From the NCBI RefSeq assembly GCF_000226295.1, contig NC_016024.1:2525501-2589500 (forward strand): a stretch of DNA of 64,000 bases. Reading direction: 5' to 3'. Shown piece after piece: positions 8,596-17,894 of the stretch (position 1 is the stretch's first letter; each line of letters starts with the position of its first letter). The DNA comes from Chloracidobacterium thermophilum B. Its GTDB lineage: Bacteria; Acidobacteriota; Blastocatellia; Chloracidobacteriales; Chloracidobacteriaceae. Below the pieces are notes generated by a model. The model saw only the letters and a list, made by a program, of their open reading frames with translations, had not been told where the DNA came from and did no database searches. The position numbers and the translations under genes were made by a program.

Positions 8596-8943
8596 CTCTT
8601 TTTCCTCGATGACTTGGCTTCTTTCGATAGGCCGGGGTGAGCCGTACGTATGTTCCATCACACTGGATGAACAACCAACCTTACGCCATACCGGGCAGCG
8701 CCTGCCAGTCCAAAGGTTTCGGCCGGGGGCCGCAGGGCTGTCCACACCGCCTTGTGAAACATCTGTCCTTCAAGCACTTCTACGTTTTGGGCTAAAGTTT
8801 TGCTTTCGCTTTGACAACCCCCTGTGGCTCTGCTACGGTCGGGGCCTTGGAGTCAAGGCATCGTTCGACCAGGGATTCACCGGCTGCCCGCACCGATGGG
8901 TCTTCGCAACGGTGCCGGGGCACGTTTTCCGCAAGAAAACGTC
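8596..8943. promoter_or_regulatory. Divergent intergenic region with sigma-70-like promoter
   Basis: This 348-bp gap separates two divergent genes and contains no supported gene. On the plus strand it holds TTGACA (8811-8816), a 17-bp spacer and TACGGT (8834-8839). That is a good sigma-70-type match, placing transcription about 100 bp before the ATG at 8944. No clear minus-strand promoter was picked out. Confidence 0.55.
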
Positions 8944-10158
8944 ATGATTTGCTCTGTTTGTGGGTATATCCAGGCCGACACGGAACGGGTGTGTCGGCGC
9001 TGTGGTCACATCGCTCCAACGCGGAATAAACCTGCTTCTTTGGCACGTATGGAAAGCAACCTGCCACCGACGAATACCGAAGTGCCGGGCGCTGGCGGCC
9101 CCTTCCCACGCGAAGTGCAGTCCGCCGGTACCGTTCCGGCCTGGCGCGCCGAGTTGAGTGCGCGGGTGCGGCAGGTCAAGGCGCGGCGGATGATGGAATC
9201 CGAACTCGAAGCGGCCCGCCGTGAGCAGCGCGGCAGCGCCGGACGGATTGCAGCCCCCGGCGCGTCCGCCACAACAGCTTCCGCGCAGGCCGCGGACGAT
9301 CAGGCCGCAGAGATGACCGGGGCCGTCCCGTCGCCGGGCGCAGATACTCCGGCGGAATCCCTGCCGCTGGATGACCTGGAAGCCATCGAAAATCCCCTCG
9401 TGCGGGGCGCCCTGCGGCGCGTCCGCCGGGCGGCAGAATCACCGCGCCCACCCGCCAGCTTTCCGCCCCGGCGGGCAAGCAGCCTGACGCCGGAAGTTCT
9501 GACGGTCACAGCCACAGCCGTGACCACCACGGCACCAGCGGCCGAAGTCCCGCCGTATCTGGACATCAGCGAAATCGCCAGTGAACTCGATGCCGCGCTG
9601 GGCGACTTTGACCTGCCCACCGAACCGCCGGCCACGGAAACGAAACCTCCAGACACACCCGCTGCGGCCCCGGAATCAACGCCATTGCCTACGGCAGCGG
9701 CAGCTCCGAAACGACACCTGCGGCGCATCCGTCCGCTTGTGCGCGAACGGGTTTTGGCCGGCATCATGGATAGCGCCGTCGTGGCACTCTCGTGCCTGCC
9801 GCTGCTGTTCGTGGTTGTCCTGACGGGAACACCCCTGTTTCATCCGGGCGTGGCTGTGGTTGTCGCCTGCGCGGCGGCGCTTCTGGCGGGCATGTACCTG
9901 TTCGGCACCGTGACGGTCGCCGGGCAGACTTTCGGCATGATGTATATGGGCCTGCGCGTGGTGAGTATCTACGAAGACCACGACCTCAATCCCGTCCAGG
10001 CGCTGCTCCGTACCCTTGGCTGCGGGCTGTCCCTGCTGCCGCTCGGCGCGGGTTTTCTGTGGGTTCTCATTGACCGTGACCAGCGCGGTTGGCATGAATA
10101 CCTCTCGGCGACGCAAGTCGTGCGCGAGTGGTACGTCGAGACACTTCCCGAAGCGTGA
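8944..10158 (+). CDS. Zinc-ribbon and RDD-domain membrane protein
   Basis: A 404-residue protein. The N-terminus is a zinc ribbon (C3, C6, C17, C20: MICSVCGYIQ then CRRCGH). A long Pro/Ala/Thr-rich, probably disordered linker follows (about 35-255). The C-terminus is an RDD domain with RERVLAGIMDSAVV and two to three hydrophobic helices ending in DRDQRGWHEYLSATQVV. RDD proteins are inner-membrane proteins of mostly unknown or transport-related function. The ATG at 8944 begins exactly at the ribbon and lies about 100 bp after a good promoter. tRNA-Leu follows by 19 bp. Confidence 0.8.
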   Translation: MICSVCGYIQADTERVCRRCGHIAPTRNKPASLARMESNLPPTNTEVPGAGGPFPREVQSAGTVPAWRAELSARVRQVKARRMMESELEAARREQRGSAGRIAAPGASATTASAQAADDQAAEMTGAVPSPGADTPAESLPLDDLEAIENPLVRGALRRVRRAAESPRPPASFPPRRASSLTPEVLTVTATAVTTTAPAAEVPPYLDISEIASELDAALGDFDLPTEPPATETKPPDTPAAAPESTPLPTAAAAPKRHLRRIRPLVRERVLAGIMDSAVVALSCLPLLFVVVLTGTPLFHPGVAVVVACAAALLAGMYLFGTVTVAGQTFGMMYMGLRVVSIYEDHDLNPVQALLRTLGCGLSLLPLGAGFLWVLIDRDQRGWHEYLSATQVVREWYVETLPEA

Positions 10159-10177
10159 CACGTGGGAGTGAAAACGG

Positions 10178-10262
10178 GCCGGGGTGGCGGAATGGTAGAC
10201 GCAACGGACTTAAAATCCGTTGCTCCGCAAGGGGCGTGCGGGTTCGACTCCCGCCCTCGGCA
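10178..10262 (+). tRNA. tRNA-Leu (anticodon TAA)
   Basis: An 85-nt class II tRNA. The acceptor strands GCCGGGG and CCTCGGC pair with one G-U. The anticodon loop lies in GGACTTAAAATCC, giving TAA. The variable arm is TGCTCCGCAAGGGGCG-like, and the T arm is GCGGGTTCGACTCCCGC. The discriminator base is A10262 and CCA is not encoded. Confidence 0.95.
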
Positions 10263-10264
10263 CT

Positions 10265-10288
10265 CCCAGCAAAGGTCCCAGCAAAGGT
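10265..10288 (+). repeat. 12-bp perfect tandem duplication
   Basis: CCCAGCAAAGGT occurs twice in a row (10265-10276 and 10277-10288), just after tRNA-Leu and before lpxK. It is outside any supported coding sequence. Confidence 0.9.
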
Positions 10289-10303
10289 TCGGTGCGCAGT
10301 TTC

Positions 10304-11434
10304 ATGCCCTGGCCGCCGGCGGCCATTTCCGCTGAAACCCTGTCTCCTGCTGCGCGGGCGGCGCTGTACGTCCCGGCCAAAGTGTACGAACTGGGCGTGC
10401 GGCTGCGCATGGCGCTCTACGAGACGGCTTACCTCAAGCCCAGGCAGCTCAGCAAGCCGGTCATTGCTGTTGGCAACATCACGGTTGGCGGAACGGGCAA
10501 AACACCGCTGGTCGAATACATTGCCCGTTATCTCACCGACGAAGGCCATGAAACCGTCATCCTGACACGCGGCTACGGGCGTACGGCGACGGACCGGACG
10601 CGGGTGATACTCAACGACGGACAACCTCTGCCGGACTGGTCGCTGGCGGGCGACGAGCCGCTGATGCTGGCGCGCCGGTTGCCTGATGTCAAAATCATTG
10701 TGGGTGCTGACCGCTACGCCAACGGCCGCTTTGCCGAAACAACCTACGGTTGTGATGTGTTTGTCCTCGATGATGCGTTTCAGCACCTTCAGCTTGCGCG
10801 CGACCTGAACATTCTCGTCCTGGACGCCACTGACCCCTTCGGCAACGGGGACCTGCTCCCTTTCGGCCGCCTGCGTGAACCGCTCTATGCCCTTCGACGA
10901 GCTGATGCCATTGTGGTCACACGGACAGACCGCACCTTTGACCAGGAACACCTGTTGAGCGTGCTGGCGGCATGTGAAGTCACGGCTCCGGTGTTTTTTG
11001 CCTACCACGACATTGTGGGTGTCCACGAACTGGGAACGCGCCGGGCACAGGCGCAGCGCAGCCTCATCGGGACGCCGCTGGGCGTGTTTTCGGCGCTGGG
11101 CAATCCGACCATCTTTGAAGACGACCTGGCCAACCTGGGGGCCAATCTCGTTTTCAAAAAGCAATTTCCCGACCATCACCGCTACACGGCCGCCGACATC
11201 GCCGCCCTTGTTGCCGAGGCCAAAGCTGCTGGCGCGCAGCGGCTGGTGACGACCGAAAAGGATGCCGTCAAGGTCGAAGGCTTCGACTTTGGCGGTCTGC
11301 CGGTCTCGGTCGTCGAAATCAAGACCATGTTCGACGAAGAAGTGGGCTTGAAAAGTTTGCTGCTGCGAACGATTGTGAAAAAGAAGGGCAGGTTGGGTCG
11401 CCACGCAGGCAGTGCAGGCGGGAACAGTCGGTGA
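10304..11434 (+). CDS. lpxK: Tetraacyldisaccharide 4'-kinase LpxK
   Basis: This 376-residue enzyme phosphorylates the 4' position of the lipid A disaccharide at the inner membrane. The Walker A motif is VGGTGKTP (residues 61-68), preceded by VIAVGNIT as in LpxK. TRGYG, DDAFQH and LVTTEKDAVK are also LpxK signatures. An N-terminal amphipathic/hydrophobic stretch (about 15-45) fits membrane association. The frame extends upstream into tRNA-Leu, so the ATG at 10304 is the first plausible start. Its presence indicates a lipopolysaccharide-type outer membrane. Confidence 0.93.
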   Translation: MPWPPAAISAETLSPAARAALYVPAKVYELGVRLRMALYETAYLKPRQLSKPVIAVGNITVGGTGKTPLVEYIARYLTDEGHETVILTRGYGRTATDRTRVILNDGQPLPDWSLAGDEPLMLARRLPDVKIIVGADRYANGRFAETTYGCDVFVLDDAFQHLQLARDLNILVLDATDPFGNGDLLPFGRLREPLYALRRADAIVVTRTDRTFDQEHLLSVLAACEVTAPVFFAYHDIVGVHELGTRRAQAQRSLIGTPLGVFSALGNPTIFEDDLANLGANLVFKKQFPDHHRYTAADIAALVAEAKAAGAQRLVTTEKDAVKVEGFDFGGLPVSVVEIKTMFDEEVGLKSLLLRTIVKKKGRLGRHAGSAGGNSR

Positions 11435-11473
11435 TACTGTGTTTATATCTTGGCGTTTTCAGGAGTCAGGGCC

Positions 11474-11701
11474 GTGACAAAAGCATTCAAAATCATCGTG
11501 GAAAAGCACTCCGACGGCTATGTTGCCTACCCCCTTGGTCTAAAAGGTGTGGTGGTTGGTCAGGGAGATACCTATGAAGAAGCACTTGCCGATGTGAAAT
11601 CGGCGATCAGCTTCCATATTCAGACATTCGGGCCGGATGTTATTGAAGGTGAAGAAGCCATCCTGGAAGCGTTTATTGCAGAGACAAGCGTAGGGGTCTG
11701 A
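11474..11701 (+). CDS. hicB: HicB-family antitoxin
   Basis: This 75-residue protein has the HicB fold pattern: FKIIVEKHSDGYVAYPLGLKG then GDTYEEALADVKSAISFHI. Homologues bind and neutralise HicA RNases and often repress their own promoter. I choose the GTG at 11474, because AGGAG sits 8 bp before it and the homologous region starts right after; a TTG at 11450 would add eight unrelated residues. The stop overlaps the hicA ATG (TGATG), so the two are translationally coupled. It has no clear C-terminal DNA-binding domain. Confidence 0.85.
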   Translation: MTKAFKIIVEKHSDGYVAYPLGLKGVVVGQGDTYEEALADVKSAISFHIQTFGPDVIEGEEAILEAFIAETSVGV

Positions 11702-11940
11702 TGCCCAGGTTCCCAGTTGATGCGCCTGTTGAGCGAGTCATCAAGGCGCTGGAAATCCTGGGCTTTCGCCTACTCCGAGAAGGCAACCACATCGCGATGG
11801 CGCGCGAAAACCCGGACGGGACGCGAACGCCTTTGACAATCCCTAATCATCGTAAGATCAAGGGGTCAACGTTGCGGACAATTCTCACTCAATCCAGCAT
11901 ACCCAGAGAAGACTTCTTGAGAGCCTACGATGCTACATAA
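11701..11940 (+). CDS. hicA: HicA-family mRNA interferase toxin
   Basis: This 79-residue protein has the double-stranded-RNA-binding-like HicA fold: ALEILGFRLLREGNHIAMAR, then LTIPNHRKIKGSTLRTILTQ. The conserved His (in GNHIAM) is the expected catalytic residue for ribosome-independent mRNA cleavage. Its ATG overlaps the hicB stop. The order is antitoxin first, the reverse of the commonest hicAB arrangement. It lies 39 bp beyond lpxK (hicB start) with no gene on its far side for 180 bp. Confidence 0.87.
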   Translation: MPRFPVDAPVERVIKALEILGFRLLREGNHIAMARENPDGTRTPLTIPNHRKIKGSTLRTILTQSSIPREDFLRAYDAT

Positions 11941-12122
11941 TAGGGGGCGGCCCAACCTGCGCTGCAACCAACCGCCCTTCGCGCTGGCCTCCGCTGTGCT
12001 TCGGCTTTCTGCGCTTCGGGCGGCGGCTGAGCGCGAACGTTCTACCGCAAGTAGTTCCGTATCTTCTGCCAGTCGCCGTCCGCGCCCTTCGCTGGCGCGT
12101 TGCACACTGGCGGCGACCACGG

Positions 12123-12971
12123 ATGCACGTCACTATGTTTGTTATTCGCGCCACTTTACGGCGTATCTTCGAGGTGCCGGCCTCTATCGGGGAACTGTGT
12201 GAATTCTTCGCCGACCCACGCAGTTTCGCCCGCCACATGCCGATCATCGAACACATCACCCCGGTGGCTGACAGTGATGATGTCACCCGCTGGCGCTTCT
12301 GCGTCCGGGTGCCCATCGTGGCGCCCATCACGTGGGAGTTCGTTATGTACCGGCGCATCCGGGCGGAAACCGGCGAGATTGCCTACTCGGCCGCCGAAGA
12401 TTCACCCGACTTCTTCCAGTGCGACGTTCACGTGCGCCCCAACCCCAATGGCGCTACGGATGCCGATGTGCGCCTGCACATGCGCGTCTGGCGGCCGCGC
12501 GCGCGGGACATCCATCCGCTAGCCGGCATCGTTGGCGAACAGTGGATTTCGCGGGTCGTCACCGACCGGATGGACAAAATGGCCACGGCCTTTGTCACCA
12601 GCGGACTGCGTGAAATCCAGGCCCGCACTGCGGCCGCCCACACCACATCCCTATCGGTAACTCCCCTGCCCGATGCCGGTGCAACGTCTGAAGATCAGCC
12701 CTTGTCGCCACTAGTGGCGGCGACATTTGCCACAGCGCCGCACGCAACGCATGTCAACGGGTACGGTGAAGTCCCTCCCCCACTTGACCCGGAGCCGGTT
12801 CCAGCGTCCGCTGACCAACCTCAGCCGATGACGCCCAGCGTGCTGGAAACAACGTCGGCGTCCGACGATGCAACCTCCGAAGCAGAAGCCGTTGGCGTCA
12901 CGGAAGGCTTGTCATCGAAGCGTACGGAGAGCAGTTTGGAGACGCCCGGCTCCGGCATGGTCACGCCATAA
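12123..12971 (+). CDS. SRPBCC (START-like) family protein with low-complexity tail
   Basis: This 282-residue protein has an N-terminal SRPBCC/polyketide-cyclase-like domain (about residues 8-175), with FEVPASIGELCEFFADP, RWRFCVRVP and a C-terminal helix around RMDKMATAFVTSGLRE. These domains form a hydrophobic ligand pocket; the ligand here is unknown. Residues 180-282 are Pro/Ser/Thr/Ala-rich. The last 151 bp overlap the convergent smc gene, so the tail may be partly spurious or may constrain both proteins. Start could be the ATG at 12123 or 12135. Confidence 0.65.
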   Translation: MHVTMFVIRATLRRIFEVPASIGELCEFFADPRSFARHMPIIEHITPVADSDDVTRWRFCVRVPIVAPITWEFVMYRRIRAETGEIAYSAAEDSPDFFQCDVHVRPNPNGATDADVRLHMRVWRPRARDIHPLAGIVGEQWISRVVTDRMDKMATAFVTSGLREIQARTAAAHTTSLSVTPLPDAGATSEDQPLSPLVAATFATAPHATHVNGYGEVPPPLDPEPVPASADQPQPMTPSVLETTSASDDATSEAEAVGVTEGLSSKRTESSLETPGSGMVTP

Positions 12972-15900
12972 ATCGAGTCGGCGGCTTCCATGGTGCGCTT
13001 GTTGTGCGTGACCACGAGAAACTGCGTGTGCCGACTCATCGCCCGTACCTTTTCGGTGAAGCGGTCAATGTTGGCTTCGTCAAGCGGTGCATCCACTTCA
13101 TCCAGCACACAGAACGGACTCGGCCGGTAGCGGAAAATGGCCAGTATCAGCGCCATGGCCGCCATGGCCTTTTCGCCCCCGGAAAGCAGCAGCACCGACT
13201 GCAACCGCTTGCCCGGCGGCTGGGCGACAATCTCGATACCGGACTCCAGCGGGTCATCCGGCTCGATGAGCAGCATTTCGCCCCGGCCGCCTCCGAACAG
13301 TTCCTGGAAAATTTCCCCGAAATAGGCATTGATGCGGTCAAAAGCCTCGCGGAAGCGATGCTTCGTGCGCTGGCGGATTTCCCTGAGCGTCTCTTCCGTT
13401 GCCGCTATCGAATCCAGAACATCCGCCCGCTGCGCCGTTAGAAATTCGTGGCGGCTTTCGGCTTCAGCCAGTTCTTCCAGCGCCAGCATGTTGATGGAGC
13501 CAAGGGCCGCAATGGACTCCTTGAGTGTCGCTATCCGTTCTGACAGTTCCCGTTCCAGTGGCTCCGGGTCCGATGTCGGGACCTCGGCCGGTGGCAGCGC
13601 GTCCAGCGTGCAGCCCAACTCGGTCTGGCAGTGGCGGTCGAGATACTCCAGTTCAGCCGCGATTTTGGCGGCACTGACTTCAACCGTCGCCAGCCGTTCC
13701 CGAAGGTCACGTTCCACGGCCTGGGCCGCCTGCTGTTCACCGTCGAGACGTTCCAGTTCCCGGCGGCTGGCGGACAAACGGGCTTCGGCAGACGCTACCT
13801 GCTTCAGGGCTGCGGCAACGGCCGCTTCCGCTGCCACTTCCTGGCTCAGGCACGCGGCAAGCTGCTGCTGACAGTCACTGCGGCGCGTCTGAAGTGTGGC
13901 GCGCTCAACAGCCAGGTGCGCCAGGCGTTGTTCCAGTTCGCGCCATTCCCGTTCGAGCCGCCGCAGTTCCCCTTCGGCGGCGCGGTGACGTTCCAGCCGG
14001 CCGGCCGCCTGGGTACGCAACTCGGCCAACGCCTGCGCGGCCGTCTCAACCGCCGGACGAAGCTGCGCCAGGCGTTGCTGCCCGGCCAGCACAGCCTGTT
14101 CGGCGGTTTCCCGCTGGGCAATGGCTGCGGCAAGTTCGGTTTCCAGGGCGGTGCGCCGGGGCGCAAGCTGTCCGGCTTCAGCGTCGAGCTGGCGCTGCTC
14201 GGCGGCCACGACAGCGACGTGCTGGTTGGCCCGCTCCACGTCCCGGCGGCGCTGGGCAACCTCCACGGCCTGGGCGGCCCGGTGGGCTTCAAGCTGGCGC
14301 AGTTCGGCATCCAGGGCGTCGCACTGCTGCCGCGCCGCCGCCTGCCGGGTCGCCAGTTGCGCCTGTTCCTGCTCCAGTGTTGCCAGGGTTTCGGCGGCGG
14401 CCCGTGCCTCGGCATGCAGGGCGCGCAGTTCACGTTTGACACGCAGAATGCTCTTGGCCGTTCCCCGTCCGGCCGTCAGCCGCAGCGCACCCAAAACCTG
14501 CTCGCCGGCCGGAGTGATGAACAGCCGCGCCGGGTCATCGGCGGATGCTTCCAGAGCCGCCTCCAGCGACGGTACCAGCCGGGCTTCGGCCAGATGTGGG
14601 AAAGACTGCCGTACGGCGGCCGCAAGGTGCTCCGGTACACCCAGCACATCCCAGAAATGCGTCGGCGGCGATTCCGGTCTGGTGGCGGCCGCGCCGGCCC
14701 CATCGGCGCCGCCATGAATGCCCGTCACGAGCAGGGTGGCGCGTCCGGCCTGGGCAGCGGTCAACCAGTCGGCGGCCGCCCGCGCTGCGGCTACCGTTGG
14801 CACGATGACTGCCTGCAAAACTTCGCCCAGCACATCTTCCACGAGGCTTTCGTAGCCATCCCGCACCACGAGAACGTCAGCCAGCGTGCCAAGCGGCTGG
14901 AAACCGGGAATCTCCGCGGCCCGCTCAAAGAGCAGCCGCACCGTGGATGTGTAGTGGGCATGCTGCCGGTCGAGTTCCTCCAGTGCCTGCCGGCGGTCTT
15001 CGGCGCGCTGGTGCGCCCGCCGGACTTCAGCCAGCCGGTCGGTCAGTGCCCGGTGGGCGGTCTGCACTTCAGCAAGTGTTGTCTGCGCCGCCGTCAGTTC
15101 CGCCTGAACGGCGGCCAGCCGTTGCTCGTGATCGTGCAAAGCGGCCTCCGCCGCGGCGCATTCGGCCAGTGCCTGGGACTGCCGTTCGGCCGCGCGGCGC
15201 TGTTCCTGTTCCAGCGATTGCCGCTGCCGCGCCAGCCGGGTGGCTGCCTCGGTAAGCTGTTCAACCTGGTGCCGGAGTCGTTCGGCGCGGGTCAGGGCCG
15301 TCAAATGCTGCTGGCGGGCTTGTTCATAGTCCGTTTCGGCAGTGTGTACCTCGGCGACGGCCGCCTGATGCTTCCGGTTGGCCTGGGACAGTTCGGCCTC
15401 GATGGCCGCCAGTTCCGCGGCCAGTTGCGCCGTCTGTGTCTGCGCCTGTGCCAGAGCGTCCTGCAACCAGCGTTGACGTTCGGCCGTCTGCTCGCTGGCG
15501 GTGGCCAACTCGGCCGCCCGCTCATCGAGACGCAGCACCTCGGCTTCCAGACTGGCCTTGGCGTGTCGCAGCCGTTCGCGTTCGCGTTCGGCGGCCGACG
15601 CTGCCGAACGCGCGGCGGCAAGGTCATCTTCGGCCTGCCGGGTCGCTTCACGTGCGGCGGTCAGGGCCACGGTCAGGCGGGACAGTTCAGACCGGCACTG
15701 CGCATGCTCAGCCGCCAGCGCGGCCTGGGTTCCCGTCAGAGACACCCGGCTGGACTGCAAACGCGCGTAAGCCAGCGCCAGATATTGCCGCTGGGCCGCC
15801 CGGAGTTCTTCCCGCAGGGCGACGAACCGGCGTGATTTCTGCGCCTGACGCTTGAGATTGGCGATGGAGCGCTCAATTTCGCCGATGAGATCGGTGAGCC

Positions 15901-16603
15901 GGGCCAGGTTCTGGCGGGTGGCTTCGAGCTTGAGTTCGGTCTGGTGGCGTTTGGCTTTGAAACGTCCGATGCCGGCGGCTTCTTCGATGAGCGCCCGGCG
16001 TTCCTGGGGCTTTGCGGAAAGCACCTGTCCGATGCGTCCCTGCTCGATGATGGCATAGTGCGCCCGGCTCAGGCCCGTGCCGCTGAAAAAATCCTGGATG
16101 TCACGCAGCCGGCAGAGGCGGCCGTTCATCAGGTAGTCGCTGTCCCCGCTTCGGTACAGCCGGCGTCCGATGGTGATTTTCTCCCCGGCGAGCAGGCGTG
16201 GCAGCCGGGGACGCCGCCGGGCCGCAGCCGCCGGGGGATCGGTTGCCGTGGCGTCTTCCTGCACTGACTCGTTGGCGGCCAGCAGGGCGACGGTTGGCTC
16301 GTCAGCTTCCGCCAGCGGACGCCCCTCGGCAAGGTCCTCCACGGCGGTGAAGGTCAGCGTGACTTCCGCCAGGCCCAGCGGCTTCCGCTGCCGGGTTCCG
16401 TTGAAGATGACATCCTCCATTTTGCCGCCGCGCAGATTTTTGGCCGACTGTTCCCCCAGCACCCAGGTGATGGCATCCACGATGTTGCTTTTGCCGCAGC
16501 CGTTCGGACCCACAATGGCCGTGACGCCAGGATGGAACAGGACTTCGGTGGCGTCGCAAAAGCTTTTGAAACCACGGAGTTCGAGTTTATCGAGACGAAG
16601 CAT
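12821..16603 (-). CDS. smc: Chromosome segregation protein SMC
   Basis: A 1260-residue condensin ATPase. Walker A is GPNGCGKSNIVDAI near residue 30. Long coiled coils flank a hinge (about 500-660, GFQPLGTLADVLVV onward). The C-terminal half carries the signature LLSGGEKAMAAMALILAIF and Walker B FCVLDEVDAPLDEAN. It compacts and segregates the chromosome. The ATG at 16603 (MLRLDKLELRGFKSF) matches the family start; an upstream frame to 16699 is unrelated. After the usual end (EPGVSKLLSVRFD) there is a tail of about 30 Ser/Thr/Ala-rich residues, encoded opposite the SRPBCC gene. Confidence 0.96.
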   Translation of the reverse strand: MLRLDKLELRGFKSFCDATEVLFHPGVTAIVGPNGCGKSNIVDAITWVLGEQSAKNLRGGKMEDVIFNGTRQRKPLGLAEVTLTFTAVEDLAEGRPLAEADEPTVALLAANESVQEDATATDPPAAAARRRPRLPRLLAGEKITIGRRLYRSGDSDYLMNGRLCRLRDIQDFFSGTGLSRAHYAIIEQGRIGQVLSAKPQERRALIEEAAGIGRFKAKRHQTELKLEATRQNLARLTDLIGEIERSIANLKRQAQKSRRFVALREELRAAQRQYLALAYARLQSSRVSLTGTQAALAAEHAQCRSELSRLTVALTAAREATRQAEDDLAAARSAASAAERERERLRHAKASLEAEVLRLDERAAELATASEQTAERQRWLQDALAQAQTQTAQLAAELAAIEAELSQANRKHQAAVAEVHTAETDYEQARQQHLTALTRAERLRHQVEQLTEAATRLARQRQSLEQEQRRAAERQSQALAECAAAEAALHDHEQRLAAVQAELTAAQTTLAEVQTAHRALTDRLAEVRRAHQRAEDRRQALEELDRQHAHYTSTVRLLFERAAEIPGFQPLGTLADVLVVRDGYESLVEDVLGEVLQAVIVPTVAAARAAADWLTAAQAGRATLLVTGIHGGADGAGAAATRPESPPTHFWDVLGVPEHLAAAVRQSFPHLAEARLVPSLEAALEASADDPARLFITPAGEQVLGALRLTAGRGTAKSILRVKRELRALHAEARAAAETLATLEQEQAQLATRQAAARQQCDALDAELRQLEAHRAAQAVEVAQRRRDVERANQHVAVVAAEQRQLDAEAGQLAPRRTALETELAAAIAQRETAEQAVLAGQQRLAQLRPAVETAAQALAELRTQAAGRLERHRAAEGELRRLEREWRELEQRLAHLAVERATLQTRRSDCQQQLAACLSQEVAAEAAVAAALKQVASAEARLSASRRELERLDGEQQAAQAVERDLRERLATVEVSAAKIAAELEYLDRHCQTELGCTLDALPPAEVPTSDPEPLERELSERIATLKESIAALGSINMLALEELAEAESRHEFLTAQRADVLDSIAATEETLREIRQRTKHRFREAFDRINAYFGEIFQELFGGGRGEMLLIEPDDPLESGIEIVAQPPGKRLQSVLLLSGGEKAMAAMALILAIFRYRPSPFCVLDEVDAPLDEANIDRFTEKVRAMSRHTQFLVVTHNKRTMEAADSIYGVTMPEPGVSKLLSVRFDDKPSVTPTASASEVASSDADVVSSTLGVIG

Positions 16604-16802
16604 GGCGGGTTCAGACCGGGCGCCGGTGGAGGCCGTTCGCGCCGCAAAGCGCAAGATGTGCGCTTTCAAGCGATGCCAGACACTAAAGGTTGCGGCCACG
16701 GGCTGTCAATTGTTGACCTGCCGGGCGTTTCCGCCAGCGCGGACGACACCCGTGAACCGGCTTGGCGTAAGGCACACCTTGGGTTACAATCGCCGGTTAC
16801 GG

Positions 16803-16879
16803 GCCGCTATGGTGTAACCGGTTAACACGCCGCCCTCTCACGGCGGAGAGTACGGGTTCGAGCCCCGTTAGCGGTACCA
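16803..16879 (+). tRNA. tRNA-Glu (anticodon CTC)
   Basis: A 77-nt tRNA including an encoded CCA. The acceptor strands GCCGCTA and TAGCGGT pair with one G-U. The anticodon arm GCCGCCCTCTCACGGCG gives CTC, and the T arm is ACGGGTTCGAGCCCCGT. It lies between the smc start and an ABC ATPase gene. Confidence 0.94.
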
Positions 16880-16926
16880 CCCCGACCGCCTTCTCATCCC
16901 ATCCTGTCAGGTTGGCTTTCCCGCAC

Positions 16927-17883
16927 ATGGCCTTGCTCGTCGTCGAAGGGCTGCGGACGCACTTCCCTACCCGCGCGGGTGTCGTCCCGGCCGTGGATGA
17001 CGTGTCGTTGACCATTGAACGGGGCGAAACGCTGGCGCTGGTCGGCGAGTCGGGTTCGGGAAAGTCCGTGACGGCACTTTCGATCATGGGTCTGGTGTCG
17101 CCGCCCGGACGCATCGTTGCCGGCCGTATCAGCTTTGCCGGACGTGAGTTGCGTACGCCGGCCGAAGCTGCCGCGCTGCGCGGTTCGCACATGGCGATGA
17201 TTTTTCAGGACCCGATGACCTCGCTCAACCCGGTCTTTACCGTCGGGGAACAGATCGCGGAAGCTCTCCGCCGCCACAAGGGGCTTTCGTCCCGTCAGGC
17301 CTGGCAGCAGGCGGTGGAGGCGCTGGCGTCAGTGGCCATTCCCGATCCGGCACGGCGCGCCCGCCAGTATCCCCACGAAATGTCCGGCGGCATGCGCCAG
17401 CGCGTCATGATTGCCATGGCGCTCAGTTGCAACCCGCAGCTGCTTATTGCCGATGAACCAACCACGGCGCTCGATGTGACGATTCAGGCGCAGATTCTGG
17501 AACTCATCGCCGTCCAGCAGCGGGAGCGCAACCTGGGCGTGCTGCTCATCACGCACGACCTGGGCGTGGTGGCGCAGGTGGCCCACCGGGCCGCCGTGAT
17601 GTACGCCGGGCGCATTGTCGAGACCGCACCGGTCGAAATCCTGTTTTCACGTCCGCAACACCCGTACACGCAGGGACTTCTGGCAAGTGTGCCGCGTCTG
17701 GGGCGGCAGGAAGCGCGCCTGCCGACCATTGAAGGCGTCGTGCCCAAACTGACGGCCCTGCCGCCCGGCTGCGCCTTTGCCCCGCGCTGCCCGGAAGCCC
17801 GGCCGGAGTGTCGGCAGGGCGAGCTGGCCCTGAAAGTCCTCGACGCGCAACAGGGCCACGCCGTCCGCTGCGTCCGACGCTAA
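16927..17883 (+). CDS. OppD/DppD-type peptide ABC transporter ATP-binding protein
   Basis: This 318-residue ATPase has Walker [14 protein letters not shown]-loop [10 protein letters not shown], signature [15 protein letters not shown], Walker [13 protein letters not shown] and an H-loop in THDLGVVAQ. The C-terminal oligopeptide-transporter extension has [12 protein letters not shown] and a Cys-containing [14 protein letters not shown] segment typical of OppD/DppD. It would energise uptake of peptides or nickel-type substrates. No permease, binding protein or second ATPase is nearby, so its partners must be elsewhere. The ATG at 16927 is favoured over a TTG at 16912. Confidence 0.9.
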   Translation: MALLVVEGLRTHFPTRAGVVPAVDDVSLTIERGETLALVGESGSGKSVTALSIMGLVSPPGRIVAGRISFAGRELRTPAEAAALRGSHMAMIFQDPMTSLNPVFTVGEQIAEALRRHKGLSSRQAWQQAVEALASVAIPDPARRARQYPHEMSGGMRQRVMIAMALSCNPQLLIADEPTTALDVTIQAQILELIAVQQRERNLGVLLITHDLGVVAQVAHRAAVMYAGRIVETAPVEILFSRPQHPYTQGLLASVPRLGRQEARLPTIEGVVPKLTALPPGCAFAPRCPEARPECRQGELALKVLDAQQGHAVRCVRR

Positions 17884-17894
17884 AGCCTTTGCCA

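Noticed and set aside
10128-10410. Open frames running through tRNA-Leu
   Set aside because: A tRNA gene with complete cloverleaf occupies this stretch; coding here is implausible.
13631-15835. Long open frame of about 734 codons antisense to smc
   Set aside because: It mirrors the GC-rich coiled-coil coding sequence, has low-complexity composition and no family pattern. smc itself is unmistakable on the other strand.
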